The notes under the pieces are model-generated. The model made no database searches. It was not told the origin of the DNA and saw only the letters and a program-made list of their open reading frames with translations. Made by a program: the position numbers and the translations under genes. 64,000 nt of DNA from CAZTGZ01 sp964613385 (GTDB taxonomy: Bacteria; Bacteroidota; Bacteroidia; NS11-12g; UBA9320): assembly GCA_964613385.1 (NCBI GenBank), contig CAZTGZ010000013.1:10169-74168 (forward strand), read 5' to 3'. Of this stretch, positions 8,376 to 16,806 are shown piece after piece; the stretch's first letter is position 1, and every line of letters starts with the position of its first letter.

Positions 8376-8801
8376 CTATTTTCTGCTCAAATGAAACACT
8401 TCCCGGTCTCCGGTGCTTGAATTGAAAATATAAGTGAGCCGTATGTTCTTTTTACCCCAGTCTTCTAAGGTAAATACCTTGCCCATCACAAAACGATTCT
8501 CATCCGAAGGACCCACCTGCCAACCCAAACCTACCTCTAAATCAGGGCCATACGTTTCCGTTCTGTCCATAAAAACCCAGCTTCCATTCGACCCACCACC
8601 GGATTTGGCCAACAAACTCAGATGCCCGAAATCATTCACCGAAACTTTACTGATTTCCTGACCCAGACTGTCAAATTTAATCACCTCCTTTTTTGTGATC
8701 TTGTAAAATCCAGCACCCTTCTCCAGTTTAATCCGCTCATCGGAACATGAGCCCAAAATCACCGTTAAGGCCAATATCCATAAAGTGTGTACTCTGCTCA
8801 T
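8376..8801 (-). CDS. Lipoprotein of unknown function (third gene of barrel operon)
   Basis: 141 residues. The lipoprotein signal MSRVHTLWILALTVILGSC has its lipobox Cys at about 19 followed by SDER. The remainder is beta-rich (FYKITKKEVIKFDSLG, GSWVFMDRTE) with no family I recognise. The start ATG overlaps the stop of the preceding beta-barrel gene by 4 nt (ATGA), so it is the last gene of a three-gene operon. Probably an outer-membrane lipoprotein acting with the barrels. Confidence 0.75.
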   Translation of the reverse strand: MSRVHTLWILALTVILGSCSDERIKLEKGAGFYKITKKEVIKFDSLGQEISKVSVNDFGHLSLLAKSGGGSNGSWVFMDRTETYGPDLEVGLGWQVGPSDENRFVMGKVFTLEDWGKKNIRLTYIFNSSTGDREVFHLSRK

Positions 8802-9556
8802 AACTCCGTATTAAATTGGTACTGTATCCCGAAAAAAACCGAAACAAAGGCATACTTATTCGTCACCAGTGAAGGCAAATTTTCAACATTTCCATAAGGT
8901 TCATCCTTGTAAAGCACATAATAGGAACTCGCTCTTTTATAATCCATCTGATCTTCATATTTGCCTAAAAACAGGGGCTTGGATACATGCACGGATCCTC
9001 CTAAAGAAAAATTCAGGTTCTTTCTCCAGTTCTTTAAATAATTGTATTCCAGGCCATATTGAAAAGAACGTGCCCAATACGATCCATTGGTGAGTGATTC
9101 CGTTCCATAACTCACAAATCCATCTTTATTTACCAGACCTGTTTTAATGATACTTCGGCCTATTCCCATATCAAAAATGAACTGATGCTCCACGTTTTCC
9201 TTCTTGCGCGAATAACCCACCACTCCATTCCGGGAGCGATGCCGGATCTCATAATGTCGGTAACCTTGCTTCACTTCATCCATCTTAATTTTCGAACTCA
9301 TAAAGTGCTCGTGCTGCGACATCCCCATGATGCAATTCATCATAATAATGCCTCCACCAAATTTATATCCTGCCCCCAACTTGGGAACATTTACATCGGT
9401 TCCACTTCTCTGATTGTAAAATCCTATCATCTTTTCTACTTCACTCTCCAGCATATAGGATGCTTGTGCACGACCAAATGCATAATACGATACACGTTGA
9501 GAAAAGGCCCCAAGTGACACACTCAACAAGAAAACAACCATCGCTATCCTTTTCAT
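8798..9556 (-). CDS. Outer-membrane beta-barrel-like protein (second gene of operon)
   Basis: 252 residues with signal peptide MKRIAMVVFLLSVSLGAFSQ. The mature part alternates aromatic and polar residues in about ten strand-like stretches (YKFGGGIIMM, HQFIFDMGIG, FQYGLEYNYL, NLNFSLGGSVHV) and ends in FFGIQYQFNTEL, close to the terminal aromatic strand of outer-membrane proteins. Specific function unknown. It overlaps both neighbours by 4 nt (ATGA), so the three genes are translationally coupled. Confidence 0.7.
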   Translation of the reverse strand: MKRIAMVVFLLSVSLGAFSQRVSYYAFGRAQASYMLESEVEKMIGFYNQRSGTDVNVPKLGAGYKFGGGIIMMNCIMGMSQHEHFMSSKIKMDEVKQGYRHYEIRHRSRNGVVGYSRKKENVEHQFIFDMGIGRSIIKTGLVNKDGFVSYGTESLTNGSYWARSFQYGLEYNYLKNWRKNLNFSLGGSVHVSKPLFLGKYEDQMDYKRASSYYVLYKDEPYGNVENLPSLVTNKYAFVSVFFGIQYQFNTEL

Positions 9557-10275
9557 AATGTTTGATTTTTAAGTGGAACAACCATTTGAATGCCCAATTG
9601 ATGCACATTATAGTACAAACCGTTTTCCTTGGCAATATCAAAGGTGAGGTTTAAATACGTTCTCATGTACAAGCGGGAGGAAACGGGCATATCGAGCCCA
9701 AAATGCAGGTAAGGAACCGGGAAACCCTCCGGGTCTGTAATATCCTGATATTTAGCCTGATCAAATTTATCGGAATGCGCTTTCTTGTAACGGATGGCAA
9801 AATTGGCTCCCGCAAAACCTGCTTTAAAAACCCAATGATCGTTAACCGGAAATCCGAACAAAACGCCCATCCCATTGAACCTGACATGATAGCGGGAGGT
9901 TGTTTGAACTGAGTCCATTCCTGTTCCTATGGAGGTAAAACTGTTGTGCAGATTATTCCAATTCAATTCCATAAACGGGTGACGGTTATCTCCATAGGTG
10001 AACAATGGGTTATGGCCCCGGATAGACCATCCAACACTCAGGCCATGCAAAAAATTGCGGTACTTCATATCCTTTTCCAGGCTGCTGTACTCCAATTCTT
10101 CCGACCCGACCAAAGAGCGCAAATTGTTCATCCCTCCCGGTATCACAGCCGCCTGATAACCGATGTAAAGTCCTTTGAGTTGAGCATGCGCGCCAGGACT
10201 CATCCACAAGAAAACTAGCAGAAACTTCCAAAGTCTCCCATAAAATTTGATGCTTATTTCGTTGCCTTTAATCAT
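9553..10275 (-). CDS. Outer-membrane beta-barrel-like protein (first gene of operon)
   Basis: 240 residues. It has a rather long signal peptide (MIKGNEISIKFYGRLWKFLLVFLWMSPGAHAQ), then barrel-like strands (LKGLYIGYQAAVIPGG, GLSVGWSIRGHNP, FNGMGVLFGFPV, VFKAGFAGANFAIRY, LHFGLDMPV, LNLTFDIAKEN, LGIQMVVPL). Size and layout match the next gene, but the sequences are not obviously similar, so a paralogous origin is only possible. No enzyme motif. The 4-nt overlap with the next gene and the lack of a nearby upstream gene make it the operon leader. Confidence 0.68.
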   Translation of the reverse strand: MIKGNEISIKFYGRLWKFLLVFLWMSPGAHAQLKGLYIGYQAAVIPGGMNNLRSLVGSEELEYSSLEKDMKYRNFLHGLSVGWSIRGHNPLFTYGDNRHPFMELNWNNLHNSFTSIGTGMDSVQTTSRYHVRFNGMGVLFGFPVNDHWVFKAGFAGANFAIRYKKAHSDKFDQAKYQDITDPEGFPVPYLHFGLDMPVSSRLYMRTYLNLTFDIAKENGLYYNVHQLGIQMVVPLKNQTL

Positions 10276-10477
10276 ATTTTCACAGGGTTGGGTTTGTGTT
10301 TATTTGAGCAGCAATATACATGCAAAGTATTATTATGTTGTTAAGATTTTAATCCATCAACAGGTAAATGAAAACTGAATTTCTATTTTTGAAATCCTTA
10401 CAACATCATTATTTCTGAGCTCATGATTGTGTTTTTTATAATTGATTATTGCAAAACACACATTTAATAAACTATAC

Positions 10478-10819
10478 ATGGACTTTCACTTAAGAAAAAC
10501 AGAAAATCTTCATATTCTCCTTTGGCTCATCAAAGACACCTGTTGGGTACTCGATCTAAAATGGCCCGGTATGCTCATGATCCTGCCAACCCTGGCAGTA
10601 GCAATTTATATTACCGTTGCATCCAAATCTTCCTATGCTGATTTTATGCATAATCTGGCCATCTGTTTCTGGATAAGTGCCAACGCCATCTGGATGACCG
10701 GAGAATTCTTTTTCAATGACTGATTGCGTCCAATAGCCATCGTATTCTTTATACTCGGATTGTTGGCTGTTGGACTGTTCTATCTACGCAGGAATTTTCA
10801 TCTAAAGTCCGACAAATAA
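10478..10819 (+). pseudogene. Conserved small membrane protein interrupted by an in-frame TGA
   Basis: From ATG 10478 the frame gives 81 residues (MDFHLRKTENLHILLWLIKD...) and then TGA at 10721-10723. The same frame continues directly with LRPIAIVFFILGLLAVGLFY plus RRNFHLKSDK to TAA at 10817-10819. Read through the TGA it is a 113-residue protein with about four membrane segments, resembling short Bacteroidota membrane proteins in which 'GEFFxDD-LRP' is continuous. It is either a nonsense mutation or a base error in the assembly. The read-through 3' end overlaps the convergent M14 gene by 22 nt. Confidence 0.7.
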
Positions 10820-12556
10820 ACGGGTAATACACGATGCTGCCACTCATAGTAGGGTGAATTCCGGTAAACAAACAACAGGCGTTCCCCGGGATTGGCCGCA
10901 AAAGCTGAATCCGATTTTAATTTGTCTTCAAACTTCTGTTTCAATGTTTCATCTTTCAGTAGTTCTTTGGCTTTAGGCTCAAAAACATACGTGCTGTACC
11001 ACTCTTTCTGTTGCAATCTCGTATCAAAAAAATTCCAGTTGAAATAGGAATCCGGTCCATCCGGAAAANNNNNNNNNNAAAAACACCTCTGCCAGTAGCC
11101 TTCTGCATCTTTGCTTACTTGATATCATCCACGAACCCCTGGGCACTTGAATGTTCATCTCAACCGGACTCCAGGTGGTCTGAAAATGCGGATAATGCCC
11201 TTCATATGGCTGTTCTGAAGTTTCGAACCCTTCTATACGCATACCTACTACCTGTAGCACGGTATCGCGAAGCAATTCACGGTAAGCCACCCCGTGTATT
11301 TTCAATCGGCGCTTCACCTCATGGTATCCGTTTTCAAGGATAAAATATTCAGGCATGCTGTGTTTCACAGTTGGAATAGCTTCGTTGAAATACCTGATTT
11401 TCATGCCTTTAGGAGAATTTCTATCAAAAGTAATTAGGCTGTCTCCCATGATATCTGAGTATTTCAAAACAGCCTCATAACCTTTGAAATTCACCCATTC
11501 CCAGCGGTCTTTTTCAATCCTCCAATCGATGGGTATATTATCGGTATGTTGAATCTGCCGGCGCGCTTTCTCTTTCATGTCTTTTAAGGCTTGCCCTTCC
11601 ACCGCAAGTTTTTCAACTGTGCTTTCAAGAAAAGTCAAAGTAGCCTTAACCCGGTTAGCATAAGGTTGCAACATCAGCGTTTCCGTAATAAAACCCGGAA
11701 TCTGGTACAAGGCTGCATATCCTGTCGAGTATCTGGGACCATCCAGAAAAGCTTCATATCCGCTATCCGGTGCTGTTTCAAATACATTCACATAAGGCAC
11801 CATGGGCTCTTGTTTCCGCGCCATTACCGCATACATGGGCTTTTCCCATTTATTTCGAAAATAGTCTCCCAACGGGGTATCCAGTTTCTGCGATAAAGTC
11901 GGCAACAGGGTTAGGTTATGTCGGTAATCGGCTCCGTTGCTCACATGTGTTTCGATATACAAATCCGGATCCAGTTTGCGCAACAACCGGGCAAAGGTGG
12001 CGGCGTTTCGACTGTCGAGTTTTAAATAATCCCGGTTCAAATCATAATGTCCCGCATTGCCTCTGAATCCATACTCCAAAGGGCCGTTTTGATTGGCTCT
12101 GCTGAATTTTCCCCTTAATTTACTTCCTCCTATATTGTAATAGGGTATGATGGCCAGCACTACGCGATCGAGCGGGCGGGATGGGTTTTGAAGTAAGTTT
12201 TTAACCAGCAGCATACTCGCATCCACACCATCCGGTTCTCCCGGATGTATGGCATTGTTAATGAGCAACAACGGCAATTGATCGACATCTTTCCCGGCGG
12301 TAGTTACCATCACAACATGCAAGGGATATCCGGCATCCGTTTGTCCAAATTCAGCCATATCCACCGATGGGTGTTCAGCCATTTTGCTCCACCAGTGAAT
12401 GCCTTCTTCATAAGCAGCAGATTGCGTTCCTCCGCTTTTTTCAAACACAGTTTCCGGAAAATCAAACGTGTTCGATGGTTGGCATCCCTGTATTATCCAG
12501 AGTCCGGAACACAGGTAAAAAGAAAGCATAGCTGTCCACTTTTTTATTTGGTTCAT
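10798..12556 (-). CDS. M14-family zinc carboxypeptidase, lipoprotein (split by a scaffold gap)
   Basis: A secreted metallopeptidase. From ATG 12556 it has a lipoprotein signal with Cys at about 25 (LWIIQGCQPS), then the M14 zinc motif NAIHPGEPDG (H104, E107), the third ligand His in YIETHVSNG, and the catalytic-Glu region GFITETLML. Ten Ns at 11069-11078 break the frame. After the gap the C-terminus continues as PDGPDSYFNWNFFD...QQKEWYSTYVF to TAG at 10798, typical of this large M14 subgroup. The upstream in-frame extension to 12733 is antisense to DUF2797 and not used. Likely removes C-terminal residues from peptides at the cell surface. Confidence 0.88.
11069..11078. other. Assembly gap (10 N) inside the M14 peptidase gene
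   Basis: The gap is flanked by A4 on the left and A5 on the right. On the coding strand, one run of six T would join GAGGTG to CCGGATGG in frame (EVFFPDGPDS), so the true missing sequence may be nothing more than a homopolymer overlap. Confidence 0.95.
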
Positions 12557-12601
12557 AACCTTACTTTTGTCCGCGTGAAGATTAGCGGCAATATACGAAA
12601 A

Positions 12602-13390
12602 ATGGAAAGCAGCCTGGAAGATGTGGTTTACTACCAGTTGCCGCTTTACAAAAATCTGGAACCCGGAGCCAAAGTTTCTATGAATGAACTCATTGGCAAA
12701 GAAGTCCGCATCATGTGGACAGGTGCCATTCACTGCGTGGTTACGGGTAAAAAAATCAAAAAAGTATATGGAGAAGGCATGAGTTATGACGCATTTATGT
12801 CATCGCCTGAAGCCAGTCCAAGCATCATCAGGCCTGAACTCAGCAGAATACATGAGGGCATTGCTCTCAGAGATTATGAGTGGGAAATGGAACATCATAT
12901 GCAGCCTCATGTGGTGTACTTGTCATTGACGAATGATGTAAAAGTAGGTGTCACCCGTACCCGACAAATACCCACCCGTTGGATAGATCAGGGTGCAACC
13001 GAGGCCATTATTCTGGCTGAAACTCCATATCGACAGGCAGCAGGCCTCATAGAGGTGGCGCTGAAATCATACATAAAGGATAAAACGAATTGGCAAAAAA
13101 TGCTCAAAAATGAAATCAGTGAACATATGCCAATCTCGGATATCAAAAAGGAGTTATTGGCGCACTTGCCGGAAGATTTGAGAAAATTCGAGAGCAAAGA
13201 CAATTCCGTCATGCACATAAATTATCCGGTGGTTCAATATCCGGCCCGAGTTCAAAGTGCCAAACTGGAGAATACGCCAGACATCATAGGAGAACTCAAT
13301 GGGATCCGGGCTCAGTATTTAATGTTTCGCGATGGCCGCGTTTTCAATGTCAGAAGTCATACCGGCTATGAAATTGACCTGGAATGGTAA
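12602..13390 (+). CDS. DUF2797 family protein
   Basis: 262 residues from ATG 12602 (MESSLEDVVYYQLPLYKNLE). The family has a conserved DUF2797 domain of unknown biochemistry. Recognisable parts are the N-terminal strand-rich part (IGKEVRIMWTGAIHCVVTGK), SYDAFMSSPEASPSI, and HVVYLSLTNDVKVGVTRTRQIPTRW (interrupted in the middle here), which suggests a nucleotide- or tRNA-related fold but is unproven. The frame runs open upstream to 12245, but that part is antisense to the M14 gene and contains no recognisable protein. Divergent from M14 with 45 nt between starts. Confidence 0.82.
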   Translation: MESSLEDVVYYQLPLYKNLEPGAKVSMNELIGKEVRIMWTGAIHCVVTGKKIKKVYGEGMSYDAFMSSPEASPSIIRPELSRIHEGIALRDYEWEMEHHMQPHVVYLSLTNDVKVGVTRTRQIPTRWIDQGATEAIILAETPYRQAAGLIEVALKSYIKDKTNWQKMLKNEISEHMPISDIKKELLAHLPEDLRKFESKDNSVMHINYPVVQYPARVQSAKLENTPDIIGELNGIRAQYLMFRDGRVFNVRSHTGYEIDLEW

Positions 13391-13453
13391 ATAAAATTTG
13401 ACATTATTCTGTCAATTGTATCATAATAAGCGAATTGTCTATTATTTTTGGAT

Positions 13454-15748
13454 ATGCCTGAAGCTATCCACGCACAAAAACACAGCGACGTATATACTCC
13501 CGTTCTTCTCGATGCCTCGCGGGATGAGGATTTTGAAAAGCTTCAAACCCTGATACAAACGACCGAAGGACTTTCCATTTTTGATGAAATCAGGAGTCAG
13601 GTTTCAGAGCTGATCAAAAGCCGCAACGCAACCATTACCTATAAAGGAAATGAACTCATGGCGGCCGTAGATGTTTTTTTTGCCCATTTAAATTCGGATC
13701 GCTACGGGAACTGGTGTTTTTATCCCTGGAACAAAACACTGGTACATATATTACCGGAACCTGAATTTATAGAAGTCAGAACCAACCGAAATAAAAACAA
13801 AATAACCCAGGAAGAACAACTGGAACTGGCGAAGCGCAAGGTTGGAATTATAGGATTGAGTGTTGGTCAGAGTGTGGCGACTACATTGGCATTGGAACGT
13901 ATATGTGGTGAACTTCGAATTGCCGATTTCGACATACTGGAATTGAGCAATTTGAATAGAATCCGGACACCTCTACGCAATCTTGGATTGAACAAAACTG
14001 TGAGCGTAGCGCGCGAAATAGCGGAGATAGACCCATATCTAAAGGTAATTTGTATACCTGAAGGAATAACTGTCGACAACCTGGATCATTTCATATTGGA
14101 TGGAGGAAAATTAGATGTGTTGATTGATGAAAGTGATGGATTGGAAATAAAAATTCGATGCCGTGAAAGAGCCAAACACTTTGGAGTTCCGGTATTGATG
14201 GAAGCCAGCGAACGCGGAGTAGTCGATGTTGAACGGTTTGATTTGGAGCCTGAACGTCCTATTTTACATGGATATCTGGAAGGGATGGACATGGAAGCAG
14301 CCAAACGCGCTGTAACCAACGAGGAGAAAATGCCTTTCATGATGCAAATTGTTGGTTTGGAGAGTTTGTCGGATCGGATGAAGGCGTCTATGCTCGAAAT
14401 TTCTCAATCGCTCACCACCTGGCCACAATTGGCTTCGGCCGTAACCTATGGTGGTGGAATGACCGCAGATATCTGCAGAAGATTGTTATTAGGGCAGTAT
14501 AAAGCATCCGGAAGGTATATTGTCGATATCGCAGATTTGGTGAATGATGATGCTATTTCCCTGAAACCGATTCAACAATCACATGATTATGAAGTAGTTA
14601 AATCTACTCTGGCATTCAATCACCTGGAAAATATTCCCGAATTTGAACCCGGTTTAGACATCAGTCCTGAAATGGCCGAAATTCTGGTAAGAGCCGCATG
14701 CATGGCTCCATCCGGAGGGAACAGCCAACCCTGGAAATGGATATATCATGCGGGTATTCTTAGATTGTATCACGAAATTGACATCAGCACCCAGTGGCTC
14801 GATTACCGGCACCGCGGCGCACATATCAGCTTTGGAGCTGCACTGGAAAATTTAAAGCTCGAGGCCTGGCATCAGGGCTATCAGACCCGTGTGCATATTT
14901 TGCCTGAGGAAGACGCTTTATTGGTTGCGCTCATTGCATTTGAATCCAAAAAAGATTCAACCCCTCAGATGGAAAGTTGGTATCAAAACTATTACCCGCT
15001 CATGCATAAACGCATGTCGAACAGATATTTAGGAAATGAAAAACCAATACCTATTGAGGTTATTCAACAATTATCCGATGCAGCCAATGAAATTCCCGGA
15101 GCTCAGCTAACCGTCATTCACGATCGCGATCAAATGCTTAAGATGTCGAAGATTGTAGGTGTAAGCGAGCGTTTGTTGCTCACACATGAAGTATCTCATA
15201 AAGAATTTTATCACGAAATTAAGTGGTCGAAAGAGGAAGCCGAAAAAACCAGAGTAGGTATAGACATCCGGACTGTTGAGTTAACGGCGACTGAGATGGC
15301 CGGTTTCAATCTGGCAAGAAACTGGAGCGTCGTAAAAAATCTTTTGCGATGGGGAGGTGGCGGTGCTTTCGAAAAACTGGGAACCAAAATGGTAAAAACT
15401 TCCAGTGCCATGGCATTGCTGACCGTACCGCATTATGCCAGAAAAGATTTCATAGTAGGTGGCAGCGCATTGCAACGGGTATGGATGAAGGCCAATGCAG
15501 CCGGATTAGGCGTACAGCCCATGTCGGCAGCTATTTTCCTGTGGGCGCGTCTGGTGCATGGCGAAGGTGAAGGGCTAACCCCCAGAATGATTCTGGAACT
15601 CGAAGCCATTCGAAAGGAGTATCTCGGTTTGTTTCAAACGGATCCTCTGGCGGGCGAAGTTTTCCTGTTTCGTCTGTTTTACTCAAAACCTCCCGAAGTA
15701 ATCTCTTTCCGCAAACACCTGAACGATGTTTTCGAGTACCGGGTCTAA
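13454..15748 (+). CDS. ThiF/E1-like adenylation domain fused to a nitroreductase (Rv1355c family)
   Basis: 764 residues in two halves. The N-terminal half is a ThiF/MoeB/E1-like nucleotide-binding domain: VGIIGLSVGQSV (about 135-147), then ADFDILELSNLNR, the acidic-then-SNLNR signature that places ATP. A clear catalytic Cys at the usual E1 place is not evident. The C-terminal half (from about residue 410) is a nitroreductase-like FMN fold (ILVRAACMAPSGGNSQPWKW). The combination defines the Rv1355c family, whose reaction is not known to me. A TATTTTTG -7 element lies at 13443-13450. It is followed by fni and HMG-CoA reductase 8 nt apart, so it may be in their operon. Confidence 0.87.
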   Translation: MPEAIHAQKHSDVYTPVLLDASRDEDFEKLQTLIQTTEGLSIFDEIRSQVSELIKSRNATITYKGNELMAAVDVFFAHLNSDRYGNWCFYPWNKTLVHILPEPEFIEVRTNRNKNKITQEEQLELAKRKVGIIGLSVGQSVATTLALERICGELRIADFDILELSNLNRIRTPLRNLGLNKTVSVAREIAEIDPYLKVICIPEGITVDNLDHFILDGGKLDVLIDESDGLEIKIRCRERAKHFGVPVLMEASERGVVDVERFDLEPERPILHGYLEGMDMEAAKRAVTNEEKMPFMMQIVGLESLSDRMKASMLEISQSLTTWPQLASAVTYGGGMTADICRRLLLGQYKASGRYIVDIADLVNDDAISLKPIQQSHDYEVVKSTLAFNHLENIPEFEPGLDISPEMAEILVRAACMAPSGGNSQPWKWIYHAGILRLYHEIDISTQWLDYRHRGAHISFGAALENLKLEAWHQGYQTRVHILPEEDALLVALIAFESKKDSTPQMESWYQNYYPLMHKRMSNRYLGNEKPIPIEVIQQLSDAANEIPGAQLTVIHDRDQMLKMSKIVGVSERLLLTHEVSHKEFYHEIKWSKEEAEKTRVGIDIRTVELTATEMAGFNLARNWSVVKNLLRWGGGGAFEKLGTKMVKTSSAMALLTVPHYARKDFIVGGSALQRVWMKANAAGLGVQPMSAAIFLWARLVHGEGEGLTPRMILELEAIRKEYLGLFQTDPLAGEVFLFRLFYSKPPEVISFRKHLNDVFEYRV

Positions 15749-15756
15749 GCGCATCT

Positions 15757-16806
15757 TTGCGTATTTTTGCACCTCAATTTTGGCCTTTGGATCAGGAAAA
15801 AACTTCAGAACGCAAAGCAGAGCATATTGATCTGGCTTTTGCATCGCAGGTGAGTCAGACAGATTCCCGATTTCTATATGAACCTCTGCTTTCTGCTCAT
15901 GTCTCAGAAAAGCCCCTGACAGACTTTACGCTGGCCGGCAAATCCTTTAAAACACCCATTTGGATTTCGAGTATGACCGGTGGTGCACAAGGTGCGGGCA
16001 TCATCAACCGGAATTTAGCACGTTTGGCGGCTGAAAAAGGACTGGGTATGGGACTTGGGTCTTGCAGAATCATATTAAGTGATCATACCCATTTAGATGA
16101 TTTCAGGATGCGCCCATTATGCGGAGATCAGGTTCCATTATTCGCTAATCTGGGGATCGCGCAGATCGAAGAGCTTTTTGAAACCGGAAAGCAGGATCTG
16201 ATCCGAGAACTCATCGACAAAACTGAAACTGACGGTCTTATTATCCATGTGAACCCCATGCAGGAGTATCTTCAACCTGAAGGAGACCGCTTTCAGCATA
16301 GCCCGCTCATCACCATTAAAAGAGTTCTGGATTATTTGGATAAACCGGTTATTGTTAAAGAGGTGGGACAAGGCATGGGACCGTTGAGTCTGTTGGAACT
16401 GATGAAATTACCATTGGAAGCCATTGACTTTGGTGCACACGGGGGTACCAATTTTGCGATGTTAGAATTGCTGAGAGCAGATGTGGAAGCATTGGAACAT
16501 TATACCGGCCTGACTCAAACAGGTCACTCTGCTGCAGAAATGTGCCGATATGTGAATGAGATTTGTAACCGTGAAAAAGATTTACAGTGCAGTAAGTTCA
16601 TTATTTCCGGGGGAATAAAAGGTTTCTTAGACGGATTTTTTCATATGAACCTTCTTCAGGCGCCATCCGTCTATGGTCAGGCCAGCGCTTTGTTAAAGCC
16701 CGCCCTCGAAAGTTACGAAAAGTTAGCACAATATGCTGATTATGAAATCAATGGATTAAAAATCGCCCAATCATACCTACATATCAATCCCAAGTTTTTT
16801 TCATGA
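15757..16806 (+). CDS. fni: Type 2 isopentenyl-diphosphate delta-isomerase
   Basis: FMN-dependent interconversion of IPP and DMAPP, the last step before prenyl chain building. 349 residues. TIM-barrel motifs are present: ERKAEHIDLAF, PIWISSMTGGAQG, GLGMGLGSCR, VKEVGQGMG, IDFGAHGGTNFA and SGGIKGFLDGFFHMNLLQA. No ATG exists near the start; TTG at 15757 opens the frame, and a second TTG at 15787 (LDQEKTSERKAEHI) aligns better with the usual family start. The last codons overlap HMG-CoA reductase by 4 nt (ATGA). It belongs to the mevalonate cluster completed at 23-27 kb. Confidence 0.93.
   Translation: MRIFAPQFWPLDQEKTSERKAEHIDLAFASQVSQTDSRFLYEPLLSAHVSEKPLTDFTLAGKSFKTPIWISSMTGGAQGAGIINRNLARLAAEKGLGMGLGSCRIILSDHTHLDDFRMRPLCGDQVPLFANLGIAQIEELFETGKQDLIRELIDKTETDGLIIHVNPMQEYLQPEGDRFQHSPLITIKRVLDYLDKPVIVKEVGQGMGPLSLLELMKLPLEAIDFGAHGGTNFAMLELLRADVEALEHYTGLTQTGHSAAEMCRYVNEICNREKDLQCSKFIISGGIKGFLDGFFHMNLLQAPSVYGQASALLKPALESYEKLAQYADYEINGLKIAQSYLHINPKFFS

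Noticed and set aside
10721..10723. Stop-codon reassignment (TGA as sense codon) as an explanation of the broken membrane gene
   Set aside because: Several good genes in the window end in TGA, e.g. the tRNA methyltransferase and the TfoX-like gene.
12245..12601. Long upstream extension of the DUF2797 frame on the + strand
   Set aside because: It runs antisense to the M14 peptidase signal and body; its protein has no recognisable features, whereas MESSLEDVV at 12602 is the natural start.
12557..12733. 59-residue N-terminal extension of the M14 peptidase
   Set aside because: Antisense to the start of the DUF2797 gene; the lipoprotein signal at ATG 12556 is the real N-terminus.
15757..15786. 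A confident choice of the fni start
   Set aside because: Two TTG codons (15757, 15787) are possible and no ATG is near; I list the longer frame but do not claim it is certain.
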